41,131 nucleotides of DNA, from positions 44,827 through 85,957 of the forward strand of contig CAJTJY010000017.1 of assembly GCA_910576975.1 (NCBI GenBank), given 5' to 3'. This document shows, in pieces, positions 15,322 through 21,863 of the stretch (position 1 is the stretch's first letter; the number at the start of each line of letters is the position of its first letter). This stretch comes from an uncultured Lachnospiraceae bacterium (GTDB taxonomy: Bacteria; Bacillota; Clostridia; Lachnospirales; Lachnospiraceae). The notes under the pieces were generated by a model. The model was not told the DNA's origin and did no database searches. It saw only the letters and a list, made by a program, of their open reading frames with translations. The position numbers and the translations under genes were made by a program.

Positions 15322-15352
15322 CAGAGTAATAAAGATTAGGAGGTAATTTTCT

Positions 15353-16369
15353 ATGGCAATTTTAGTTACAGGCGGAGCAGGTTATATTGGAAGCCATACA
15401 TGTATCGAGCTGATTAGCGCCGGCTATGAGGTAGTCGTAGTGGACAACTTGTCAAATTCCAGCGAGGAAGCAGTAAAAAGGGTAGAGAAGATTACTGGAG
15501 CGAAGATTCCTTTTTACAAAGTAGATCTTCTAGATGCCGAGGCATTAGAAGAAGTGTTTGCGAAAGAGAGCATTGAGAGCGTTATTCACTTTGCAGGCCT
15601 GAAAGCAGTCGGGGAATCAGTGCAGAAGCCTTTGGAATATTATCATAACAATATCACTGGAACCTTGATTTTATGCGACGTGATGCGTAAGCATGGAGTA
15701 AAGAACATTATTTTCTCCTCTTCCGCTACTGTGTATGGCGATCCGGCTATTATCCCTATTACGGAGGAATGTCCCAAGGGAGCCATTACCAATCCTTATG
15801 GACAGACGAAAGGAATGCTGGAGCAGATTTTGACGGATTTCCATGTGGCAGATCCAGAGTGGAACGTAGTGCTTCTGCGTTACTTTAATCCGATCGGCGC
15901 ACACGAGAGCGGCATGATCGGTGAAGATCCGAAAGGGATCCCTAACAATCTGGTGCCCTATATCGCTCAGGTGGCAGTTGGCAAGTTAGAATGCCTGGGC
16001 GTGTTTGGAGATGATTATGACACGCCAGACGGAACCGGAGTCCGGGATTATATCCATGTAGTGGATTTAGCAAAGGGACATGTTAAGGCGTTAAAGAAGA
16101 TTGAAGACAAATCGGGTGTCAATATTTATAATTTGGGAACCGGAAATGGCTACAGCGTTTTGAATGTGGTAAAAGCATATGAGAAAGCCTGTGGGAAGAC
16201 GATTCCTTATAAAATTAAGCCAAGACGTGCTGGAGATATCGCAACCTGCTATGCGGATCCCTCGAAAGCGAAAGCAGAACTGGGATGGGAAGCAGAGTTT
16301 GGCATTGATCGGATGTGCGAGGATTCCTGGAGATGGCAGAGTGCAAATCCAGACGGATACCGCAGCTAA
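15353..16369 (+). CDS. galE: UDP-glucose 4-epimerase
   Basis: GalE interconverts UDP-glucose and UDP-galactose, and often the N-acetyl forms, with bound NAD. The 338-aa short-chain dehydrogenase has the Rossmann motif GGAGYIGSH (7-15), DNLSNSS (31-37), the HFAGLKAVGES segment, the catalytic Ser of FSSSATVYG (121-129), and YxxxK at Tyr149-Lys153 (NPYGQTKG). Length is standard. TAGGAGG precedes the ATG. It stands ~415 bases behind the NahK-like kinase on the same strand with its own promoter. Functionally it would complete a sugar salvage route or supply UDP-Gal for surface glycans. Confidence 0.95.
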   Translation: MAILVTGGAGYIGSHTCIELISAGYEVVVVDNLSNSSEEAVKRVEKITGAKIPFYKVDLLDAEALEEVFAKESIESVIHFAGLKAVGESVQKPLEYYHNNITGTLILCDVMRKHGVKNIIFSSSATVYGDPAIIPITEECPKGAITNPYGQTKGMLEQILTDFHVADPEWNVVLLRYFNPIGAHESGMIGEDPKGIPNNLVPYIAQVAVGKLECLGVFGDDYDTPDGTGVRDYIHVVDLAKGHVKALKKIEDKSGVNIYNLGTGNGYSVLNVVKAYEKACGKTIPYKIKPRRAGDIATCYADPSKAKAELGWEAEFGIDRMCEDSWRWQSANPDGYRS

Positions 16370-16392
16370 ATTTATAGAACCCGTTCATTAAG

Positions 16393-16493
16393 AGAGGTTG
16401 TTGCAAATTGCAGCGTATATACAATATGTGGATCAGATTTTTGAGCTATGGATATCATGTTTTGTATATAACAGCTATTTTGCAACATCCTCT
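16393..16493 (+). terminator. Large hairpin downstream of galE
   Basis: Arms AGAGGTTGTTGCAAA (16393-16407) and 16479-16493 pair at 14 of 15 positions. An inner TATATACAA (16416-16424) pairs with TTGTATATA (16462-16470). The stem is followed by TGTTTATTTTAT, so it may terminate galE transcription. The left arm resembles the GGCTGTTGCAC repeat at 6604. Confidence 0.55.
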
Positions 16494-16501
16494 TGTTTAT
16501 T

Positions 16502-16582
16502 TTATAGGATTAGGATGTCAAAAGAGGCTGTCGCATTGACACCTTAGTCCTATAAGATGAAAAGTCCTCCGGTCAGGATCGC
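16502..16582. repeat. Composite intergenic repeat at the 3' end of the HD-GYP gene
   Basis: TATAGGATTAGGATGTCA (from 16504) pairs imperfectly with TGACACCTTAGTCCTATA (ending about 16554), enclosing GAGGCTGTCGCAT, a copy of the window's repeat core. The block 16548-16582 that follows is the second copy of the 35-base sequence found ahead of gerA (6658-6692). GGATGTCAAAAGA inside the first arm also matches the arm of the 10485-10548 element. The repeat ends ten bases before the stop codon of the minus-strand gene. Confidence 0.7.
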
Positions 16583-16591
16583 TCTGAGGTA

Positions 16592-17770
16592 CTACATCCG
16601 CCCGGCAGCTACCAGCTTTTGGCGCTTTTCTGAATAACGAACCGCTGTTTCCCGGGTTCTCGCATCGGTGGCATATTGCTTGAACGTGTCCCGGTCCACT
16701 TTTAGCCTGGCGTCCATGGTTTTCATTACGTCTGAGATATGCATGGTTTTTTGGAATCTGGAATCCGTAAAATCCACCCGTTGATTGGTGGAAAAGAGGA
16801 TAACTACGGGCTGGGCATAATTTTTCTGGTTTTCTTCGATCACAATTCCTTTCTGCCCATTGGAAAATTCTACGCATTTGCCTCCAGGAAGGATGTGAAT
16901 GCATTGGGTCAGCGCCGTGACGAATGCAGCAGGATAATGGTCTGTGTGTTTCCGTAGGAAGCGGATCGCTGCAAGTTCAGAGACTGGTTCCCGGTCCAGG
17001 TTCATGGAAGTCATCTCATCGAACATCGCAGCAGTGTGGAGCACATGGGAGCCGTTTTTCCAGCGGATATTTTTGGGCATTGGCGCAGAGACATTGTGCT
17101 CAAGCCTTATCATCTGCCCTGTAATTTGAAGCGCAAGCTCTGGGAATTTGTAATCATTTCGATCTGGATGCAGCATCTGATATCCTTTTTCCCGATAGCC
17201 TCGGATTAAACGGCGTTCGTCCGGGGAAAGCAGGCTTTGGCCTTTTTCGAGGATTTCGCCTGGCACCATCAGCATCCCAGCGTCCTGCAAAAGAGCTGCA
17301 CATACGATGGCGAGCTGTTCGGGATAAGGATAATGGAGCTTATTGACCATCATCGAGGCGAGAATAGCTGTATTCAGGCTATGCTTATATACGTAGTCCC
17401 CGCTGCTGCGCAGCGTTACGGCAAAGTTAATCCGGTGGTCTACTGTGCCGAACTTCCGCAGGATTTCCTGGGAAAGAGACATGATGTTCTGGGGCTTCAT
17501 GTTGTTTAACAACAGGGTCAGGTCATCCTTTAACCGGAAAGTGGAGACCGTGAGGAAACGTTCTAATTCGATGTCTTCCTGAGAAAGAGGCGGCACAGGC
17601 TCAGCAGGTTCTAGGATATAGAGCCCCCATAAGCCGAAATTCTTTATGCTGGAAATGCCCTGCGGAGTCAAGCGTGTGTCACGTTCATACAGCATTACGC
17701 CGTTTTTATTGTAAATAGGGCGGGCGAGGCGCATTCCAGGCCGCACATGGTTCAACTTTATATATTGCAC
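16592..17770 (-). CDS. Degenerate HD-GYP domain protein
   Basis: A 392-aa soluble protein with an N-terminal domain of HD-GYP proteins (IKLNHVRPGMRLARPIYNKNG, 4-24) and a central HD-GYP-like domain (~115-300). HD-GYP enzymes hydrolyse c-di-GMP using a binuclear or trinuclear metal site. Here His130 is kept, but the HD pair is Gln162-Asp163 (LLQDAGM). The next metal His is replaced (RGYREKGYQML, with Tyr192 where KHP is usual). Catalysis is therefore doubtful; a binding or scaffolding role is more likely. A C-terminal extension follows from ~300 with a beta-type segment (GQKGIVIEENQKNYAQPVVILF). I chose GTG at 17770, five bases after GGAGGTG, over an ATG at 17809 with no site. It is a single minus-strand gene. 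Confidence 0.85.
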   Translation of the reverse strand: MQYIKLNHVRPGMRLARPIYNKNGVMLYERDTRLTPQGISSIKNFGLWGLYILEPAEPVPPLSQEDIELERFLTVSTFRLKDDLTLLLNNMKPQNIMSLSQEILRKFGTVDHRINFAVTLRSSGDYVYKHSLNTAILASMMVNKLHYPYPEQLAIVCAALLQDAGMLMVPGEILEKGQSLLSPDERRLIRGYREKGYQMLHPDRNDYKFPELALQITGQMIRLEHNVSAPMPKNIRWKNGSHVLHTAAMFDEMTSMNLDREPVSELAAIRFLRKHTDHYPAAFVTALTQCIHILPGGKCVEFSNGQKGIVIEENQKNYAQPVVILFSTNQRVDFTDSRFQKTMHISDVMKTMDARLKVDRDTFKQYATDARTRETAVRYSEKRQKLVAAGRM

Positions 17771-17990
17771 AAAAACACCTCCGGTTTCGTCTGTTTGCTC
17801 ATTACGCATAAAAACGAACTAACGTTCTCTTGCATAGGAGCAAGGTATCAGTTATATTATGATTATCGGATAAATTTGTTTTTTCTCTTATAGGCAATTT
17901 TGTTGAAATTGCCTAGATTGATTCGGGGTCAACAGGTTTGAAATTCCCTTGCAGTCCAATTTTCAAGATTTTGTACCATGATCTTGAATC

Positions 17991-18027
17991 TTCTCGCAAA
18001 ATCAGGCACAAAGAGAATCCGAGAATA
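17991..18027 (+). promoter_or_regulatory. Conserved 37-nt leader motif, copy 1 (upstream of SleB-type hydrolase)
   Basis: TTCTCG (17991-17996) pairs with CGAGAA (18020-18025) around the loop CAAAATCAGGCACAAAG..., and a separate hairpin TTCAAGAT/ATCTTGAA lies just upstream (about 17961-17988). The block matches 34214-34250 at 33 of 37 positions. It begins 63 bases before the ATG in both places. It may be an RNA regulator or a shared promoter or operator. I cannot assign it to a known riboswitch class. Confidence 0.6.
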
Positions 18028-18053
18028 CGAATAATACTTTTGGAGGAAGGGAA

Positions 18054-19262
18054 ATGAAAAAAGCATTTCTAAAGAAACTAGCGTTTTTTCTGGTTCTATG
18101 CGCCATGTTCCCTATCAAGGCGGACGCCACCCAGCAAAAGATTGACAAAGTGCAAGAGGGGATCAACGACCTCAAGCAACAGGAAGAAGAGGCGCAACAG
18201 AAAGCAGATCAGCTTACGAAAGAGGCGGGAGGCCTGGAAGGAGATTTGGCAGAATTTAATAATCGGCTGGCACAGGCAGTTGCAGAGCTGAATCAGACAG
18301 AAGAACAGCTCAAAGTAACCAGGCAAAATCTCAAAGACACCAGGAAAGCTCTCAAAAAAGCGTCCCGAAAGGAAAACAGGCAGTACGAAGCCATGAAAAA
18401 GAGGATTCGCTTTCTGTACGAGATCAATCAGGAGGGAATTATAGAGGTTCTTCTTGGCGCCGAAAATTTTGCCGATTTTTTGAATAAGACAGAATATTTT
18501 GCGAATATTCACCAATATGACCGTGATATGCTGGATGAATACCGTCAGACCAAGGAGGAGATTGCCAGCAAGAAGCGTGAGCTTGATGCGCATGAGGATT
18601 CTTTGGCTGCGCTTTTAGCTCAGCAGGAGGGGAAAAAACAGGAGCTTGACGATCTAGTAGCAGATACCTCCTTGCATCTCAAAGCTGCGAGGCAGCAACT
18701 TGCAGACGCTCAGTCCAATGTTGCCAAGTATAAGCAGGAAATTGAGCGGCAAAAAGCATATGAGGCGGAACTTGAGGCAGAGAAAGCAAAAGAGGATGCT
18801 AAACGTCTTGAGGAAATCCGGCGGCAGGAGGAAGAGAATAAGAGAAATCAGATCAGGCGGGAACAAAATAAAGTCCAAAGTCAAAATAACGGCGGCAAAG
18901 ACCAGAATCCGCCTGCGGTGAAAGGGGACGCTTCAGATGTTTCCCTTTTGGCGGCTCTGATCCAGTGCGAGGCAGGGGGCGAGAGCTATGAGGGTAAGCT
19001 TGCGGTAGGCAGCGTGGTGATCAACCGGGTGAACAGCTCCCATTTTCCGAATACGGTCGCCGGGGTGATTTACCAGGGCGGACAGTTTTCCCCAGTGGCA
19101 AGCGGAAGATTTGCATCTGTGCTGGCGCAAGGGGCAAACAGCAGCTGTACCAGCGCTGCTCAAGAGGTTTTAGGAGGGAATATTACCACGAGCTGCCTGT
19201 ATTTTAGACGGGACGATGGGAGTATTCCGGGCATGGTGATTGGAAATCATGTTTTTTATTAA
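18054..19262 (+). CDS. Secreted coiled-coil protein with SleB/CwlJ-type cell wall hydrolase domain
   Basis: A 402-aa protein with three parts. A signal peptide occupies residues ~1-26 (KKLAFFLVLCAMFPIKADA, cleavage after ADA). A long coiled coil of ~30-265 resembles the N-terminus of PcsB/CwlO-type hydrolases. After a Lys/Gln/Asn-rich linker, a Hydrolase_2 domain (~295-402) holds LLAALIQCEAGGESYEGKLA and VGSVVINRV, whose Glu is the expected catalytic residue. SleB and CwlJ degrade spore cortex muramic-lactam peptidoglycan. The coiled coil could instead place it under FtsEX-like control in growing cells. TGGAGGAAGG precedes the ATG. Its leader holds the 37-nt motif shared with the MATE gene. 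Spore versus vegetative role is open. Confidence 0.86.
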   Translation: MKKAFLKKLAFFLVLCAMFPIKADATQQKIDKVQEGINDLKQQEEEAQQKADQLTKEAGGLEGDLAEFNNRLAQAVAELNQTEEQLKVTRQNLKDTRKALKKASRKENRQYEAMKKRIRFLYEINQEGIIEVLLGAENFADFLNKTEYFANIHQYDRDMLDEYRQTKEEIASKKRELDAHEDSLAALLAQQEGKKQELDDLVADTSLHLKAARQQLADAQSNVAKYKQEIERQKAYEAELEAEKAKEDAKRLEEIRRQEEENKRNQIRREQNKVQSQNNGGKDQNPPAVKGDASDVSLLAALIQCEAGGESYEGKLAVGSVVINRVNSSHFPNTVAGVIYQGGQFSPVASGRFASVLAQGANSSCTSAAQEVLGGNITTSCLYFRRDDGSIPGMVIGNHVFY

Positions 19263-19315
19263 ATTATTGTCAATACAACACGGCGAATTAAAATTTATGT
19301 ATGATAAAAGGGCAG

Positions 19316-19380
19316 GCTTTTTGGCGTAAAATTCATCGCCATTGAGCTGCCACAGTAATGCTAAAATGGGGAAACTCAAA
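19316..19380 (-). repeat. Intergenic repeat with TTTGAGTTTCCCCATTTT end
   Basis: Read on the minus strand this begins TTTGAGTTTCCCCATTTT (19380-19363) and ends near CGCCAAAAAGC (19326-19316). The same two ends occur on the plus strand at 41073-41110 with a shorter middle. Related pieces occur at 776-794 and 2639-2656. Confidence 0.65.
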
Positions 19381-19530
19381 TTTTATGAAATACATTGCAA
19401 AAAAAGGGAAAATGTGATAGGATATTTTTAGTGAGGACTGGGAACATGGGAAGCAAGAAAGCGGCATGTATCTTACAGATGCATCGGCAAAAATATTGTC
19501 AAATCTGTTTTCCTTTTTTTTAATAAAAGA

Positions 19531-19548
19531 TTGTTAAAAAAATAACAT
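19531..19548. promoter_or_regulatory. Candidate Rex operator ahead of thl
   Basis: TTGTTAA-AAAA-ATAACAT matches the clostridial Rex consensus TTGTTAANNNNTTAACAA at 12 of 14 informative positions. Rex is the NADH-sensing repressor known to control butyrate and fermentation genes in Clostridium. The site sits 106 bases before the thl ATG. Binding is inferred from sequence similarity and the function of the downstream operon. Confidence 0.6.
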
Positions 19549-19636
19549 ACATATCGCGGAATTGCCCAAAATGTTTTCAGACAGGGCACTAGGGTTCACT
19601 GGACCATGATAATAAAAGGTAAAGGAGAAGAAGAAA

Positions 19637-20818
19637 ATGGCAAAGAAAGTTGTATTAGCAGGCGCATGCCGTACTGCAATCGGAACTATGGGCGGAGGAT
19701 TAAGCACGACTCCGGCGCCAGTACTGGGATCTATCGTGATCAAAGAGGCATTGAACAGGGCTGGTGTTCCGGCTGACAAGGTAGACCATGTATACATGGG
19801 CTGCGTAATCCAGGCAGGCTTGGGACAGAACGTTGCGCGTCAGGCTTCTATTAAGGCAGGTTTGCCCATTGAGACCCCGGCAGTTACCGTGAACGTTGTA
19901 TGCGGTTCTGGTTTGAACTGCGTAAATATGGCGGCACAGATGATTCAGGCAGGAGATGCTGACATCGTTGTCGCAGGCGGAATGGAAAATATGTCCATGG
20001 CTCCTTATGCAGCTATGCAGGGCCGTTATGGTTACAGAATGAACAACGCAACATTGGTAGATACCATGGTCAACGATGCATTGTGGGATGCATTTAACCA
20101 GTATCATATGGGAATTACAGCCGAGAACGTGGCAGAGAAGTGGGGACTTACCAGAGAGCAGCTTGACGAGTTTGCAGCAAGCTCACAGCAGAAATGCGAG
20201 AAAGCTATTGCAGAAGGCAAGTTCAAGGATGAGATCGTTCCGGTAGAAGTAAAACAGAAAAAGAACACGGTTGTCGTAGATACAGACGAAGGACCACGTC
20301 CTGGAACTACTGCAGAAGGCATTGCAAAGCTTCGTCCCGCATTTAAGCCAGATGGAATCGTTACGGCAGCAAACGCTTCCGGAATCAATGACGGCGCGGC
20401 AGCGATCGTTGTAATGAGCGAAGAGAAGGCACAGGAATTAGGCGTGAAGCCGATGGCGACTTTCGTAGCAGGCGCTCTTGGCGGAGTAGATCCTTCCATT
20501 ATGGGCGTTGGACCAGTTGCTTCCACCAAGAAAGTGTTCGAGAAGACAGGCCTTACCATCAACGATATGGACTTGGTAGAGGCAAATGAAGCTTTTGCAG
20601 CACAGTCTTTGGCAGTTGCGCATGATCTTGAATTCGATATGAGCAAGGTAAATGTAAACGGCGGAGCAATTGCGCTCGGACATCCTGTCGGAGCCAGCGG
20701 ATGCCGTATTCTGGTGACATTGCTTCATGAGATGCAAAGAAGAGACGCTAAGAAAGGTCTTGCAACACTGTGTATCGGCGGCGGCATGGGATGCTCCACC
20801 ATCGTGGAAAGAGATTAA
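19637..20818 (+). CDS. thlA: Acetyl-CoA C-acetyltransferase (thiolase)
   Basis: Condenses two acetyl-CoA to acetoacetyl-CoA, the first step of butyrate formation. The 393-aa thiolase has all catalytic residues: Cys89 in NVVCGSGLNCV, His349 in GGAIALGHPVGASG, and Cys379 in LCIGGGMGCS. Length is typical of biosynthetic thiolases. AAAGGAG precedes the ATG. It heads thl-hbd-bcd-etfB-etfA, with hbd 56 bases downstream. In many butyrate producers crt belongs to this cluster, but it is absent here. Confidence 0.96.
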   Translation: MAKKVVLAGACRTAIGTMGGGLSTTPAPVLGSIVIKEALNRAGVPADKVDHVYMGCVIQAGLGQNVARQASIKAGLPIETPAVTVNVVCGSGLNCVNMAAQMIQAGDADIVVAGGMENMSMAPYAAMQGRYGYRMNNATLVDTMVNDALWDAFNQYHMGITAENVAEKWGLTREQLDEFAASSQQKCEKAIAEGKFKDEIVPVEVKQKKNTVVVDTDEGPRPGTTAEGIAKLRPAFKPDGIVTAANASGINDGAAAIVVMSEEKAQELGVKPMATFVAGALGGVDPSIMGVGPVASTKKVFEKTGLTINDMDLVEANEAFAAQSLAVAHDLEFDMSKVNVNGGAIALGHPVGASGCRILVTLLHEMQRRDAKKGLATLCIGGGMGCSTIVERD

Positions 20819-20874
20819 CTTGTACTTTTCAAGTGCCCCAATGGCGCGCTTGACATGAAATAAGGAGGATAAGC

Positions 20875-21714
20875 ATGAAAGTAGGTATTATTGGAGCAGG
20901 AACCATGGGTTCCGGAATCGCACAGGCATTTGCACAGACAGAAGGATACGAAGTATGCTTATGCGATATCAACGAAGAATTTGCAGCAAACGGCAAGAAT
21001 AAAATTGCTAAGGGATTCGAGAAGAGAATTGCAAAAGGCAAGATGGAGCAGGCGGCAGCAGATGCGATCCTTGCAAAGATCACCACAGGAACCAAGGAAA
21101 TTTGCGGCGACTGTGACCTGGTTGTAGAGGCAGCTTTGGAAGTGATGGATGTTAAGAAGCAGACATTCAAAGAACTGCAGGATATTGTAAAGAAAGACTG
21201 CATGTTTGCTACCAACACCTCTTCCCTCTCGATCACAGAAATCGGCGCTGGCCTCGACAGACCAGTGATCGGCATGCATTTCTTCAATCCTGCTCCGGTT
21301 ATGAAGCTGGTTGAGGTAATCAAAGGCGAGAACACTCCTGACGAAATGAAGGACAAGATCGTTGAGATTTCCAAAGCAATCGGAAAGACTCCGGTAGAAG
21401 TAAACGAAGCGGCAGGCTTTGTGGTAAATAGAATCTTAATCCCGATGATTAACGAGGCAGTTGGCATCTATGCAGACGGCGTTGCATCTGTAGAAGGCAT
21501 CGACACGGCAATGAAGCTGGGCGCAAACCATCCGATGGGACCTCTGGCTTTGGGCGACCTTGTGGGACTGGACATCTGCCTTGCCATCATGAACGTATTA
21601 TATGACGAGACAGGAGATCCCAAGTACCGTCCGCATCCATTGTTAAAGAAAATGGTTCGTGCAGGAAAGCTTGGAATGAAGACTGGAATCGGTTTTTACG
21701 ATTACAGCAAGTAA
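20875..21714 (+). CDS. hbd: 3-hydroxybutyryl-CoA dehydrogenase
   Basis: Reduces acetoacetyl-CoA to (S)-3-hydroxybutyryl-CoA with NAD(P)H. The 279-aa protein opens with the Rossmann motif GIIGAGTMGSGIAQAFAQ and has the catalytic HFFNPAPVMKLVEVI segment (the His of the His-Glu pair). The C-terminal half has ANHPMGPLALGDLVGLD and ends FYDYSK, as usual for clostridial Hbd. AAGGAGG precedes the ATG. A strong hairpin at 21761-21820 separates it from bcd, so it may mark a processing or attenuation point. Confidence 0.96.
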   Translation: MKVGIIGAGTMGSGIAQAFAQTEGYEVCLCDINEEFAANGKNKIAKGFEKRIAKGKMEQAAADAILAKITTGTKEICGDCDLVVEAALEVMDVKKQTFKELQDIVKKDCMFATNTSSLSITEIGAGLDRPVIGMHFFNPAPVMKLVEVIKGENTPDEMKDKIVEISKAIGKTPVEVNEAAGFVVNRILIPMINEAVGIYADGVASVEGIDTAMKLGANHPMGPLALGDLVGLDICLAIMNVLYDETGDPKYRPHPLLKKMVRAGKLGMKTGIGFYDYSK

Positions 21715-21760
21715 TTACTGAGCTCTTAAAAGGGAATCACATTGAGCAACATCTGGCAGC

Positions 21761-21820
21761 GGGGATGCCGCAGGAATGCGGGACAAGCATAGTCTTGTTC
21801 CCGTCTGCTGCGGCACCCCC
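21761..21820 (+). terminator. Strong GC-rich hairpin between hbd and bcd, without a T-run
   Basis: GGGG-A-TGCCGCAG (21761-21773) pairs with CTGCGGCA-C-CCCC (about 21806-21819). An inner CGGGACAAG pairs with CTTGTTCCCG across a single bulge. TTGATTGC follows instead of a T-run, so it is unlikely to be a full terminator. It more probably stabilises the 3' end of thl-hbd mRNA or tunes readthrough into bcd-etfBA. Confidence 0.6.
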
Positions 21821-21863
21821 TTGATTGCTAAAAATATAAAAGAAAGTTTGGAGGAAAAATATC

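Larger units (their letters stand above)
14938..15352. other. Gene-free stretch between the kinase and galE
   Basis: The 415 bases hold three things. First is an imperfect 18-bp hairpin (TAAAGCG... at 14961-14978 with 15000-15017), probably ending the kinase transcript though without a T-run. Second is the 15019-15252 hairpin repeat. Third is the galE promoter at 15293-15321. I see no protein gene here; the open frames inside lie on the repeat arms. Confidence 0.75.
19263..19636 (+). other. Regulatory region of the butyrate cluster
   Basis: The 374-base gap contains several elements. A repeat relic lies at 19316-19380. A plausible promoter is TTGCAA (19395-19400), 17 bases, then TAGGAT (19418-19423). 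Near 19475-19508 a weak ACAGAT/ATCTGT stem is followed by TTTTCCTTTTTTTT. A Rex-like palindrome follows at 19531-19548, and GGAGAAG lies before thl. The weak hairpin with its long T-run could attenuate transcription in a leader of ~200 bases. No protein gene is visible. Confidence 0.5.

Noticed and set aside
17991..18026. Sigma-H promoter in the shared leader motif
   Set aside because: AGG and GAAT are present, but the distance (19 nt) is two to three bases short of the usual arrangement and the base before the -10 core is not a purine.
17991..18027. c-di-GMP (GEMM) riboswitch
   Set aside because: GCAAA and CAAAG elements are reminiscent, but the GNRA-capped stem and the second receptor stem of that class are missing.
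20104..20646. 180-aa open frame antisense to thiolase
   Set aside because: Ser/Thr/Ala-rich mirror of a highly conserved coding sequence; no ribosome site and no domain.
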